A stretch of 64,000 bases of DNA from Planctomycetota bacterium. Lineage in GTDB: Bacteria > Planctomycetota > Phycisphaerae > Phycisphaerales > UBA5793. Under the pieces are notes generated by a model, which saw nothing but the letters and a program-made list of their open reading frames with translations, searched no databases and was not told the origin of the DNA. Positions 54,703 through 63,761 of this stretch are shown here, piece by piece (positions within the stretch are counted from its first letter, which is position 1; every line of letters starts with the position of its first letter). The DNA lies in contig JABFGK010000001.1 of the NCBI GenBank assembly GCA_013112555.1, positions 1,834,581 to 1,898,580 of the forward strand, in the 5' to 3' direction. Position numbers and translations under genes: made by a program.

Positions 54703-54885
54703 ATGTATGTCACTCCGACATATAGGAAGTTACGTCAAGCCGGGCTGTGCTCGAACTTTCAACGGATCCGCACCGGCACGCTTCGTGAGTCCGTGGCCAA
54801 CTATGCCGAGTTGGAAGTACTGCTGCGCGACACCTGCTATGCCACATACCTCGAAACCCAGCGAGCGCAAGTGCTTGTGTCGTGA
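54703..54885 (+). CDS. Possible small protein of unknown function
   Basis: 60 residues from the ATG at 54703, with codon use like real genes and a helical-looking middle (RTGTLRESVANYAELEVLLR). No ribosome site; the ATG sits just after the terminator, so it would need its own promoter. It converges on the lipoprotein gene with a 4-bp gap. It may be a gene remnant. Alternative start at 54685. Confidence 0.35.
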   Translation: MYVTPTYRKLRQAGLCSNFQRIRTGTLRESVANYAELEVLLRDTCYATYLETQRAQVLVS

Positions 54886-54889
54886 TCTA

Positions 54890-55459
54890 CTACTTGGCTC
54901 GCGGGAACACGAGCGCCTCATCCGAGAACAGATTCTCATCGTGCTCATGCTCAAGGAACGCTGCTTTGAGTGAGTCGCTGTCTGTGAGCATGCTGTCCAC
55001 GACATCGGAATCCAGCATGCGCACACTCAGATGACCGGCAGCGGATATCTCATACTTCATCACCATAAAGCGATTTGAGTCGTCGTCATCGACCGAGCCC
55101 TCCTCCGTCCCGATTGCCTGCATCTGGACGCATTCGGTGTCACCGATCTTGATCGGATATGCCCGGAAGTACATGCTCTCATCGTCCTCCGCATACACGA
55201 CGACATACTCGGTATCAGAGAACTTGAGTACGAGCAGCGACGGGGGGGCAGGCTCCTCAAGCATCTCGCCGTCGCCCACACTCATTGCCTCTTCATCTGC
55301 GGCAGCCTCATCCTCCGGGACGGCCTGCCAGAGACCGAGCACTGCCTCGTCAATCGCGATCGTGTGCTTCTTTGTCAGCGGGGCATCGTACTCACAGGCG
55401 GTCACAAACAAAACGCTCAGTGCCAGCGCCACGATAGCCAGTCCTTGCAACGTCTTCAT
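54890..55459 (-). CDS. Hypothetical acidic lipoprotein
   Basis: About 189 residues from the ATG at 55459 with GAGGAGA seven bases upstream. Signal with lipobox FVTAC (LAIVALALSVLFVTAC). The mature part is very acidic (VPEDEAAADEEAMSVGDGEM) then turns to beta-strand-like LLVLKFSDTEYVVVYAED and FMVMKYEISAAGHLSVRML. No family recognised. It is probably attached to a membrane facing the periplasm. Single gene, convergent with the small ORF at 54703. Confidence 0.75.
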   Translation of the reverse strand: MKTLQGLAIVALALSVLFVTACEYDAPLTKKHTIAIDEAVLGLWQAVPEDEAAADEEAMSVGDGEMLEEPAPPSLLVLKFSDTEYVVVYAEDDESMYFRAYPIKIGDTECVQMQAIGTEEGSVDDDDSNRFMVMKYEISAAGHLSVRMLDSDVVDSMLTDSDSLKAAFLEHEHDENLFSDEALVFPRAK

Positions 55460-55553
55460 CTGCAGGTCTCCTCGTTGTTGTCTTATCCAACTCCGGACCA
55501 AGTGTGCATCACCGGTCATCACCACTGCCTGTGCATCATGATACGCAGCAGCA

Positions 55554-56030
55554 TCACGGCCTGCTCACCGGCTCAAACTCGACGTACCCGTGATCCGACT
55601 TCCAGGCAAAGAACGCATGAACGGCCAGCCGTGAGTCGATGGCCTTGACCCGTCGGACGGCTTTTTCCATGTCCTCGCGCTGCCGCGACCGGAGTTGGAG
55701 TGCAGAGATTCTGAGCCGTTCGGTATAGAACGCACATTCTTCGTGCGCAATCAGGACCACCTGCTCCAGGCCGTGTATCTCGACCAGGAACTTCAACTGT
55801 GCGACGGCGGCCTCTTCCTCTCGATAGGCAGAGAAGTGGCCGGCCAGACAGGCTGCCCCGCCGGGAATCGCCAGACGGTCATAGCGAGGGAGTTCCAGAC
55901 CCGTTTGCATCAGTTCATCAAACGGCTCACCGAAGCGGCCGTCACTGCAGTACACGGCAGCCGCCTTGATCCGCTTCACCTCGAACGGCGTTTTGCTCTC
56001 ATAGTAGATCTCGACATCCTGATCCCGCAT
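55554..56030 (-). CDS. Beta-carbonic-anhydrase-like protein
   Basis: About 158 residues from the ATG at 56030; the frame to 56111 is not conserved. The two zinc motifs of beta-carbonic anhydrase are present in order: CSDGR (CxDxR) in [15 protein letters not shown] and HEEC (HxxC) in [16 protein letters not shown]. The protein is shorter than classical enzymes (about 200), lacks their N-terminal arm, and ends [12 protein letters not shown]. Family knowledge: related short proteins may or may not hydrate CO2. Activity cannot be told from sequence alone. Confidence 0.7.
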   Translation of the reverse strand: MRDQDVEIYYESKTPFEVKRIKAAAVYCSDGRFGEPFDELMQTGLELPRYDRLAIPGGAACLAGHFSAYREEEAAVAQLKFLVEIHGLEQVVLIAHEECAFYTERLRISALQLRSRQREDMEKAVRRVKAIDSRLAVHAFFAWKSDHGYVEFEPVSRP

Positions 56031-56143
56031 GGTGCGCTGTCTCCCGAATGGGCAGGCATAAGCATCATGACTCCGATCACTCCGATCGGGTCTCCGGCGG
56101 AGTGTAGGCATGCACTCTCACCATCGTCCGACACATCCCCTTT

Positions 56144-56170
56144 CGTCATTCCGGCGAAGGCCGGAATCCA
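56144..56170. repeat. Second copy of a dRS3-like palindromic repeat
   Basis: The edges CGTCATTCC and GGAATCCA are identical to those at 49599-49625, while the centre differs (GGCGAAGGCC here). The perfect inverted repeat ATTCCGGC/GCCGGAAT covers 56148-56167 with a GAAG loop. It lies in the gap between the carbonic-anhydrase-like gene and a prepilin gene. Confidence 0.7.
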
Positions 56171-56441
56171 GCCGACATCATGGCATCACCAGACTCTGCC
56201 GTACCCCGGGCGCAGCAGGAGGCCGGATCGGCGCTGCTTCGAGCGGAAGATCCGGGGACTCGACCTGACTCCCAGCGCCCACCTCCCGATGCCGCCAATG
56301 TCAGCACTCCCCGATTCATGCCCGCAAATCATTGAAAATCTGTTTGTTCTTGTATCTGTACCGATATCCGGTATAGTCATAATGATCCTGTGTACTCACA
56401 CCAGTCAGGCTGCGACAACCACGTACACCCGAGGTGATCTG

Positions 56442-57251
56442 ATGACGACACCCCGCCACCGAACCACCTGTCAGCACCTGCATCGTCAGCGCTCTGCCTT
56501 CACACTCATCGAACTCCTTGTCGTCATCTCAATCATCGCCCTGCTCATCGGCATCCTGTTGCCTGCCCTGTCACATGCGCGCCAGACCGCCCATGCCGTC
56601 ACCTGCCTGTCAAACCAGCGACAACTCAGCCTCGGGATGTTCAACTACGCAGCAGACTACGGCCAAATCCCCGGTGCCTACTGGCAGGGAAGCATCGACC
56701 TCGACTGGGGTGGCCTGAATAACAGAGAGTACAAGTATAACAAGGATAAGTATGAGCATCCCTTCGATACATCCGTCCTGCGCAAATACGTGAATCGCGA
56801 GGATCGGATTCTTGAGTGCCCGACGGCCAGACGGGCAGCCAATACGTACTATGACTATTGCATGATCATCCGAATGGCAGGTGCCTGGACCGAAATCGGC
56901 TGGCGGATGGAGTACTTCCTCCACCCCGAAGACGGTTCGAGTTCCGAGCGAGGCCGATTCGTCGCGCTGCCTCTCCTGATTGAAGAGGATGAAATCTGGT
57001 ACAATAGCCAGAACAGCGACGGCTCCTGGGCCAACCGCGACCAGATCTCCGACCGACATATGGGCAAGGGAAACATCGCCTACCTTGACGGCTCGGCAAG
57101 CCCATTCATTTCCCCGAAGGGTGACAACCCGGACCTGCAGGATCGAGAGGATCTCGAAGTCTGGGACTTACGACTCATCGTGGGCAGCAACGAGTACACT
57201 CTGGCCCAATCCAGAGAGTCCGAATACGGCTGGGTGAATCATCCGAAGTAG
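56442..57251 (+). CDS. Prepilin-type protein with planctomycete H-X9-DG motif
   Basis: 269 residues from the ATG at 56442 ([14 protein letters not shown]); the long open frame back to 55695 is not conserved. Cleavage region [20 protein letters not shown] with Ala at -1 and Glu at +5, then [20 protein letters not shown]. The C-terminal part has [12 protein letters not shown], fitting exactly the H-X9-DG signature of prepilin-type proteins expanded in planctomycetes. Upstream GAGGTGATCTG is a likely ribosome site. Family knowledge: many copies per genome, surface location, function unclear. It is away from the main pseudopilin locus. Confidence 0.88.
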   Translation: MTTPRHRTTCQHLHRQRSAFTLIELLVVISIIALLIGILLPALSHARQTAHAVTCLSNQRQLSLGMFNYAADYGQIPGAYWQGSIDLDWGGLNNREYKYNKDKYEHPFDTSVLRKYVNREDRILECPTARRAANTYYDYCMIIRMAGAWTEIGWRMEYFLHPEDGSSSERGRFVALPLLIEEDEIWYNSQNSDGSWANRDQISDRHMGKGNIAYLDGSASPFISPKGDNPDLQDREDLEVWDLRLIVGSNEYTLAQSRESEYGWVNHPK

Positions 57252-57365
57252 TGCCGTGAGTGTTGATCCATGGCACCTGCATCACCCGGACCAGCCCGAT
57301 GTTCAGTCTGTACAATGATCGAACGGCTCGCCGTCATCTGCCGCATCGCATCGTCGGACGTTCTG

Positions 57366-57408
57366 CAAAAAACAGCCCGACGCTCGGACACAATGCCGAT
57401 CGCCGGGC
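57366..57408 (-). terminator. Rho-independent terminator of the polyprenyl synthase gene
   Basis: On the minus strand GCCCGGCGATCGG pairs with CCGAGCGTCGGGC (11 of 13 positions) over an eight-base loop and is followed by TGTTTTTTG. The stop codon of the gene it would serve lies about 80 bp upstream. Confidence 0.65.
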
Positions 57409-57486
57409 CTCGTGGGGGTTAACGAAAACCGCGTGCTCATCGACACAACCGGCACGTTATTCTCTTTATTCCCCCACAGGGCCCCA

Positions 57487-58545
57487 TTATCGTTCGCGAC
57501 TCACGACCGCCTCTGCCACTTCATTCAGCAGCGACGTTAACGGCCCATCCGGGACGTTGGCCAGTTCCGCACGAGCCTCCTCAGTCAACCGCCGGGCCAC
57601 CCGATGCGCTGCGGTCACTGCATCTGACTCCTGTAACATGCGCTGAATCGAGCCGGACCGGTCATCGGACGGCTGGGCCGACAGCAACTCCAGCAGCGCA
57701 GCGCGCTTTGGTGCCTCGGCCTGTTCCAGATACAAAATCAGCGGCAGCGTCAGTTTCCCTTTGTCCAAGTCCTGCCCCAGCGTCTTGCCGACGACCTCTT
57801 CACTGCCGACCAGATCCAGCACATCGTCCTGAATCTGAAACGCCATCCCCAACCGGCTGCCGTATCGACTCAATGCCAAGACGACATCTTCATCGTCCGT
57901 TGACTCCCGGGCGCCGAGTTCGCAGCACACACCGATCAACGAGGCCGTCTTGCGCTCGATGATCGCGAAATACGTCCGCTGATCGAGCGACCAGTTACGA
58001 CGATGATGTAACTGCAGCAACTCGCCGGCACAGAGCGTGTTCGTCACTTCGCCGATCCGCCGGTTGATCTCCGGCCGGCCGAGCGTTGAACACAGGTGAA
58101 AGGCATTCGAGATCAGGTAATCGCCCAGCAGCACGGCTGCCTCGTTGCCCTGCAGATAGTTGACCGTGCTCCCTCGGCGTCGCAGTGCGGCTTCATCAAG
58201 GACGTCATCGTGTACCAGGGTGGCCATGTGGACCATTTCACAGACGGCAGCGATGACACGATGGGCGTGTGTCAGGGGCCAGTTGTCAGCCAGCGCTTCC
58301 AGCGCCGTTGCGGTGTCTGCTTCGGAACCCTTGGCGGTTCGGGTGGCGGACAAGCCGGCCAGGAGGGCCAGGGTTGGTCGCAGCATCTTGCCTCGATAGT
58401 TCTCGATGTGGCCGCACAAGCGGTTCACGGGCGGCAGATCGCTGGCCAACTGGGATGCAAAGATTGATTGAACCTGCCCCATCTCATCTTCGAGCCGCTC
58501 AACAATGGTGCCACCCTGCGACAAGATGGACATAGTCTTGAACAT
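57487..58545 (-). CDS. Polyprenyl diphosphate synthase (long-chain, IspB type)
   Basis: About 352 residues from the ATG at 58545; the frame to 58746 is not conserved, and an ATG at 58533 is also possible. Motifs: GKMLRPTLALLAGL, first Asp-rich LVHDDVLDEAALRRRG, GNEAAVLLGDYLISNA, and second FQIQDDVLDLVGSEEVVGKT followed by GQDLDKGKLTLPLILYLE. Family knowledge: makes the side chain of menaquinone or ubiquinone, or of undecaprenol relatives. Product length cannot be read by eye. Confidence 0.92.
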   Translation of the reverse strand: MFKTMSILSQGGTIVERLEDEMGQVQSIFASQLASDLPPVNRLCGHIENYRGKMLRPTLALLAGLSATRTAKGSEADTATALEALADNWPLTHAHRVIAAVCEMVHMATLVHDDVLDEAALRRRGSTVNYLQGNEAAVLLGDYLISNAFHLCSTLGRPEINRRIGEVTNTLCAGELLQLHHRRNWSLDQRTYFAIIERKTASLIGVCCELGARESTDDEDVVLALSRYGSRLGMAFQIQDDVLDLVGSEEVVGKTLGQDLDKGKLTLPLILYLEQAEAPKRAALLELLSAQPSDDRSGSIQRMLQESDAVTAAHRVARRLTEEARAELANVPDGPLTSLLNEVAEAVVSRER

Positions 58546-58976
58546 TGATCTCGACCTCTCAATCGCACGCTCCCCGCAGACTCCGGCGTCAGGGCACGCA
58601 TGGTATCCTGGTGCCGGCTCAGTGCCATTGCTCCCGGAACAGTCGGGCTCGTTCGCCGGGCGGGCCGCTCCCCGGGGCAGGCACATCAATTGATACGCCC
58701 GCCGGCCAGTTACCGGACGGCAGGGAATCGATTCTACCGACTGCACCGAGTGTTCGGCCGGCGGTCACACCAGCCCGCCAAATCTCTCAGAAATGCCATT
58801 GCAGCGGTCGGTTCATGGAATAGTCTGTCTAGGACCCCTGTTGTAGAGGCAGTAAAGGGCTGATGTTATGGCTCAGGAGTGATCCTGGTCCGCATCAGGT
58901 ATTCGTTCGCATTCGTCGGCATTGAGTAGTGTCACACGAGAAATCAAGATCAGAATAATCCAGAGGAGCCTAGTTC
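58546..58976. promoter_or_regulatory. Divergent intergenic region before the second subtilase
   Basis: 431 bp between the polyprenyl synthase start (minus) and a subtilase start (plus). No coding frame with a ribosome site and no repeats were found. It presumably holds both promoters; GAGGAG at 58962-58967 is the ribosome site of the subtilase. Confidence 0.35.
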
Positions 58977-60512
58977 ATGTCACTCCGTAGATCGTCTTCC
59001 ATGCTTATTTGTGGTGCCGTTCTGGCTGGTGTAGGGGCCGCCGCCTCGGCCGGCTCATCCAACGGCGATGTTTCCTTTGTCGAAGACCCCGGCTACATGG
59101 AGTTCTCGGGCAGGATGATTGCGCTGCCTCATCAGGATGCAGCATCGAAGTCATTTGCTGAAAGAAACTTGCTGAACAATCGCCTGATCGAGTACCGGGC
59201 TGTCACCGGCGAGTACATTTTCGATCTGCCCAACAATGTCTCAGAAAGCGATGCAGCCAAGCAGCTGATGGGCACCGGGTACTTCGAATACGTCGAGCCG
59301 GACTGGATCGTGTACCCGCTGGCCAACTGCCCGAACGACTCGCGTTTCAGCAGCCAGTGGCAGCACAACAGCATGTCCTCATGCGATGGCTGGGACTTCC
59401 ACACTGCCGAGGGCACCAACGTCAGCGTCGGCATCTGCGATACCGGCGTCAAGACCACCCACGAGGACCTCAAGAACTTCCGTCTTGAGGGCTACAACGC
59501 TGTCAATCGTCGTTGGGAAAACAGCGGCGGCTCCATTGATGACATCAATGGCCACGGCACGATGACGACCGGCTGCGCAGCGGCCCAGGGCAACAACGGC
59601 GTCGGCGTCTCCGGCATGGGCTGGCAACTGAACCACCGCATGCTTCGCGTCAGCAACAGTTCCGGCGGCGGGGCTTACCTGTCCGACCTGACCCATGCAG
59701 CCCTGACGGCCGTTCAGGCCGGGGACTTCGTGGCCAGCGTCAGCTACAGTGGCGTCACCAGCGGGTCGGTCGAGACCACCGGTCGCACCATCATGGATAC
59801 CTATGGTGGACTCATGTGCTGGGCTGCCGGTAATGAGGGACGCAGGTATGATTCGTCCGATCATGCTCACGTCATCATTGTCGGGGCTACCACCTCGTCC
59901 CGCACCAAGTCCAGCTTCTCGAACTATGGCAAGTTCATCGATGTGATGGCACCCGGAAGCAACGTGTACACCACGACCCGCAACAGCAACTCCTCCTACG
60001 GATCTGCCAGCGGCACGAGCTTTTCCTGCCCGCTGACTGCCGGACTGTGTGCCCTGATCAAGTCCGCTGACCCCTCTCTCGGGCCATATGACGTGCAAGC
60101 CCTGCTCTTCAACGGCTGCACCGATATGAACAACGCTGATCTGTATGGCTATGGCGAGATCAACATCTTCGGCTCGCTGTCCCAGATCGATGCCATGATC
60201 CTCTGGATCGATCCTGAACCGCTCCAGAGTGGCCAGAACGGCAACTTCTTTGTCCAGGGCGGCGACCCGAACACCGAGACAGGTCTGTTCTACAGCCTTC
60301 GCGGTGAGGGTAGCACGTACATCTCGCACCTTGGTGTGTCCGTCGACCTCCAGAGCGCCAAGCAGGGCGGTACCTATAAGAATACCGACGGCTCCGGCTA
60401 CGTCGCGTGGACCCTGTTCGTCCCGAGAGCAGCCAGAGGCAGGCTCGTCTGGCTCCAGGCAGCCCAGGCCACCGGACGCCTCAGCAATCTCGTGCTGACG
60501 CAGGCCAACTGA
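58977..60512 (+). CDS. Secreted subtilisin-like serine protease (S8) with shared C-terminal module
   Basis: 511 residues with GAGGAG eight bases before the ATG. Signal SSSMLICGAVLAGVGAAASA. Prodomain to about 115 ends near YFEYVEPDWIVYPL. Triad: VSVGICDTGVKTTHEDL (Asp), GHGTMTTGCAAAQGNNG (His), and GTSFSCPLTAGLCALIKSA (Ser). Residues about 407-511 form the C-terminal module: DPEPLQSGQNGNFFVQGGD, FYSLRGEGSTYISHLGVSV, RLVWLQAAQATGRLSNLVL. It is nearest to the module at the end of the subtilase at 51942. Followed by a terminator. Confidence 0.93.
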   Translation: MSLRRSSSMLICGAVLAGVGAAASAGSSNGDVSFVEDPGYMEFSGRMIALPHQDAASKSFAERNLLNNRLIEYRAVTGEYIFDLPNNVSESDAAKQLMGTGYFEYVEPDWIVYPLANCPNDSRFSSQWQHNSMSSCDGWDFHTAEGTNVSVGICDTGVKTTHEDLKNFRLEGYNAVNRRWENSGGSIDDINGHGTMTTGCAAAQGNNGVGVSGMGWQLNHRMLRVSNSSGGGAYLSDLTHAALTAVQAGDFVASVSYSGVTSGSVETTGRTIMDTYGGLMCWAAGNEGRRYDSSDHAHVIIVGATTSSRTKSSFSNYGKFIDVMAPGSNVYTTTRNSNSSYGSASGTSFSCPLTAGLCALIKSADPSLGPYDVQALLFNGCTDMNNADLYGYGEINIFGSLSQIDAMILWIDPEPLQSGQNGNFFVQGGDPNTETGLFYSLRGEGSTYISHLGVSVDLQSAKQGGTYKNTDGSGYVAWTLFVPRAARGRLVWLQAAQATGRLSNLVLTQAN

Positions 60513-60571
60513 TGTTCCCGACAGCACGCTCATAGACCTGGTATGGCCGACTCACCCGTACCAGATAGACC

Positions 60572-60610
60572 AAAAACTCCCACTTGGCATTGTGCCGGGT
60601 GGGAGTTTTT
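60572..60610. terminator. Bidirectional rho-independent terminator
   Basis: AAAAACTCCCAC at 60572-60583 and GTGGGAGTTTTT at 60599-60610 pair perfectly over a 15-base loop; T runs continue on both strands. It lies between convergent subtilase and pyruvate kinase genes and would stop both. Confidence 0.9.
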
Positions 60611-60665
60611 TTCACATCAATATCAACGGGCTTATCTGACGGTGCCGGTGGGTGCCTCAGCCGCT

Positions 60666-62156
60666 CTAATGCCCTCGATACCCCGTCGAAGGATTCCCGA
60701 CGTAATGGACTGCCAGCGAATTCGTCTGACGGTCCGTCCCGATCGGATGACCGGCAATCAACACCACCGGGTCACCGATATCCACGAGTGCCGTGTCTAC
60801 CAGGAACTGATCAATCCTGGCGGTAAACTCGTCCAGCGTCGCAGGGGTGGGCATCTGCACCGGGCGGACCCCACGCAGCACACCGAGTCGGCGGACCACG
60901 GACAGCCGTGACGAGCATGCCACAATCGGGATGGGATATCGGTTCAGGCTCAGGTGCATAGCGGTCGCACCGAGTTCCGACCAACAGACGACCAGACGTG
61001 CGTTTACATCGCGCACGATGGTGGCAGCGCCGGCTGCCAACGCTGCAATCCAGTGGTCCGTTGAAACGAAATCGCTCCCGCCGTCCCCACGGCTTCGGTG
61101 GGTTCGGCCGGCCTCCCACTGCTCGGTCACGCGCGCAATCTTGCGCATCATCTCGGCAGCGAGAACCGGGTACTTTCCGATGGCCGTCTCTGCCGACAAC
61201 ATCACGGCATCCGCACCGTCAAGGATCGCATTGGCCACATCACTGACCTCCGCGCGTGTCGGTGCGGCATGATGAATCATGCTTTCGAGCATTTGCGTCG
61301 CCACGATGGCAGGGCGACCGTAGGAGCGTGCATCGCGAACGAGCCGCTTCTGTATGATTGGAATTTCAGCGGCCTCCATCTCGACGCCCAGATCACCCCG
61401 TGCCACCATGATCGCATCAGCCTCGGCAATGATGCCCTCGATGTTGGCCACTGCCTGGGGCTTCTCGATTTTCGCGATGATCGGGATGCGGCTCTCACCG
61501 CTCTCACCACTCGCCTGATCAATGAACCGGCGCAGCGTGCGAACTTCACTGCCATGCCGAACGAAACTCTGGGCCATCATGTCAATGCCGTGCGCGATGG
61601 CCCATTGCGCCATCTCAAGATCGACGGGCGTCGGGCTTGACAGCGTCAGTTCCGTGTCCGGCAGATTGATCCCCTTGCCGGTGGTGATCAGGCCCCCGGT
61701 CAACACTCGACAGATCACCGACCCGGGCTGCGAAGCAATCGCTGCCATCCGGACCGCGCCGTCATTCACAAACACGCGCTGGCCGACCTGAACATCAGCA
61801 ATCACATCCGGGTAGGTGCTCGAAAACACTGGGCCGGTTGCCAGGATTTCATCAGTCTGCAAGACGACATCCTCGCCGGCGCGGACTCGGACGCCACCTT
61901 CCTGAACGGGCCCGATTCGAATCTTCGGCCCCGACAGATCGCCGAGCAAGGCCACCTCGTGACCGCTCTCTTGAGAGACGGTCCGAATCAAGGCAGCCGT
62001 CTCTTCATGGCCCTGGGCCGTCCCGTGGCTGAAGTTGAGTCTGAAAACCGTCACGCCGGCCGAGATCAACCCATGCACAACCTCGCGCGTACACCCGGGA
62101 GTTCCAGGGGTCCCGATCGTGGCAACAATCTTGGTCAGCGGCAGCGCGACTGTCAT
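60666..62156 (-). CDS. pyk: Pyruvate kinase
   Basis: 496 residues. KIVATIGTPG and FRLNFSHGTAQGHEE at the start, LLGDLSGPKIRIGPVQEGG, IPIIAKIEKPQAVANIEGII, ADAIMVARGDLGVEMEAAEI, GRPAIVATQMLESMIHHAAP and GADAVMLSAETAIGKYPVLA are all intact, including catalytic Lys and the Mg-binding Glu/Asp. C-terminal domain complete. Family knowledge: last step of glycolysis. It precedes the solute-binding protein gene on the strand by 22 bp, an unusual pairing. Confidence 0.96.
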   Translation of the reverse strand: MTVALPLTKIVATIGTPGTPGCTREVVHGLISAGVTVFRLNFSHGTAQGHEETAALIRTVSQESGHEVALLGDLSGPKIRIGPVQEGGVRVRAGEDVVLQTDEILATGPVFSSTYPDVIADVQVGQRVFVNDGAVRMAAIASQPGSVICRVLTGGLITTGKGINLPDTELTLSSPTPVDLEMAQWAIAHGIDMMAQSFVRHGSEVRTLRRFIDQASGESGESRIPIIAKIEKPQAVANIEGIIAEADAIMVARGDLGVEMEAAEIPIIQKRLVRDARSYGRPAIVATQMLESMIHHAAPTRAEVSDVANAILDGADAVMLSAETAIGKYPVLAAEMMRKIARVTEQWEAGRTHRSRGDGGSDFVSTDHWIAALAAGAATIVRDVNARLVVCWSELGATAMHLSLNRYPIPIVACSSRLSVVRRLGVLRGVRPVQMPTPATLDEFTARIDQFLVDTALVDIGDPVVLIAGHPIGTDRQTNSLAVHYVGNPSTGYRGH

Positions 62157-62177
62157 AGAACTCCTGACGATTTCAGA

Positions 62178-63710
62178 TCACCGACTCTTCACGGATCTGC
62201 ACGACGTGGCGATAGTTCTGCCGGAAAAAACCGTCCAGGCAATCCGGTCACGATCTCGACTGATCGCATCAGACTTCCAGCGAGCCTTCATGGCCTCCAA
62301 TCCCTCAGTGGTGGCCATGTCGACTTCGGTCCCATCGGCCAGTTGCACGACCGGCATGCGATGCAGCAGTTCGTACATCTCCTGATAGGCCGACGATCCC
62401 GGCTCCGCTTCCTGGAGGGCCAACCACGCTTCCTGCAGATACTCGTGGTTATCGATGGCCATCGCACTGAACAGTGGTGCAATGAACCGTCTCATCTGGC
62501 TGTTCCAGTTCTCGAACGGCGTCGCCAGATCAAAGGGATTCACCTGATCACGAAAGTACTCCTGATATCGCGGGTACATCGACCGGCGGGCCGGCATCCG
62601 ACGTAACTCAAACTGCTCCGGGCCGAGCGGGAGGCCGGCTTCATCGACCACCCCCGCTGCCGTTTCGCCATCGCGGCTCTCTCGGGCCGGAAACTGCCAC
62701 AGCGATTGCGCGTAGTCGGTCAGACAGAAATCGATGAACCGAATCGCCAGTTCCCGGTTCGGCGCGCCCGTGAGGAGGCTGATCGGGTCCGGGTCGATGT
62801 CGGTGATATCACGCGGGTCAACATAGCCGACTCGGTCGCCGCCACCGGCATCGGTGATCGTCTGGGATTGGTACCGACCGTAGAAGTCGATACACATCCC
62901 GGCTGCTGCCTCTCCCATGCCGACATCAATGGGCACCTTACTCGATGAGTTCGAGAAGTACCGGCTGTTGGCAGCCGCCTCGCGCAGCACCTTCCAGCCG
63001 CGCTCCCACCCCAGGCGGTTCAGGATCACCTCGAAGGTCGTGCAGATCGATCCTGATTGCCCCGGGTCAGCCAGCGCCACCCAGCCCTGCAATGCGGGAT
63101 TCGTCAGATGCTCCCAGGTGCTGATCTGCTCGACCTCCAGCGAGCGGAGACAGTCCCGGTTGAAGACAATGCCAAAGGCAGACAGGGCCGTCCCAAACCA
63201 ATGCCGGCCTGGGTCGTAGAGCGTGTTTCGCCCGATCAGATTCTCGCCGTACCACTGGTCAAGCGTCGCCTGATCCAGTACATCCTCTCCGAGCGCCTCT
63301 GAGATCGTGTATGTGCCTTCGACGCCCTCATCGTCAATAAACGTCTGCTTGCGTGCCACCTGGTTGTGCTCGTAACTGCCTCCGCCGAACAGCAGGTCAT
63401 AACTCATTGTGGCCAGTTGGCCCTGCCGCGCAGCCGATTGGTACTCGGCCGTCAACTGCTTCCGGATCTCCGACGTTCCGCCGGGCGTGCGCCAATCGAC
63501 GATGACGGGCTCGCCGTAGTGCTTCTCATGCCAGATCGAAAAGGCCACTGAAAACTCGTGTCGAATCTGCTCGTTGTGTGGGGTGATGATGATGATGCGT
63601 TTCGTCCCCGGCTCCGGGCGTGCCGCCTCCGGGCGAAAGAGAAACGGCACCCCGAGTACGATGGCCAGAGCGGTGACGACGGCAATATGGGCAGGCTCAA
63701 GTCGATTCAT
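62178..63710 (-). CDS. Extracellular solute-binding protein (ABC-transporter type, iron-binding-like)
   Basis: About 510 residues from the ATG at 63710, with GGAG five bases upstream. A membrane/signal segment IAVVTALAIVLGVPFLF follows, without a lipobox. The binding-protein fold starts RIIIITPHNEQIRHEFSVAF and has TPGGTSEIRKQLTAEYQSAA, LTNPALQGWVALADPGQSGS, and AAAGMCIDFYGRYQSQTI. This resembles AfuA/FbpA-like periplasmic proteins (PBPb), but it is long and the C-terminal part is extra. No permease or ATPase gene is nearby. Ligand unknown; anion or metal complexes are possible. Confidence 0.8.
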   Translation of the reverse strand: MNRLEPAHIAVVTALAIVLGVPFLFRPEAARPEPGTKRIIIITPHNEQIRHEFSVAFSIWHEKHYGEPVIVDWRTPGGTSEIRKQLTAEYQSAARQGQLATMSYDLLFGGGSYEHNQVARKQTFIDDEGVEGTYTISEALGEDVLDQATLDQWYGENLIGRNTLYDPGRHWFGTALSAFGIVFNRDCLRSLEVEQISTWEHLTNPALQGWVALADPGQSGSICTTFEVILNRLGWERGWKVLREAAANSRYFSNSSSKVPIDVGMGEAAAGMCIDFYGRYQSQTITDAGGGDRVGYVDPRDITDIDPDPISLLTGAPNRELAIRFIDFCLTDYAQSLWQFPARESRDGETAAGVVDEAGLPLGPEQFELRRMPARRSMYPRYQEYFRDQVNPFDLATPFENWNSQMRRFIAPLFSAMAIDNHEYLQEAWLALQEAEPGSSAYQEMYELLHRMPVVQLADGTEVDMATTEGLEAMKARWKSDAISRDRDRIAWTVFSGRTIATSCRSVKSR

Positions 63711-63761
63711 GTTGTCTCCACCATACACACTCAACGAAAGACGCACCCAAGGCTGGAGCGT

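Noticed and set aside
55695-56441. N-terminal extension of the H-X9-DG prepilin frame back to 55695
   Set aside because: The extension overlaps the carbonic-anhydrase-like gene on the other strand and the repeat at 56144; a leader and ribosome site mark 56442 as the start.
59379-60533. 384-codon antisense frame over the second subtilase
   Set aside because: A mirror of a real protease frame; composition effect only.
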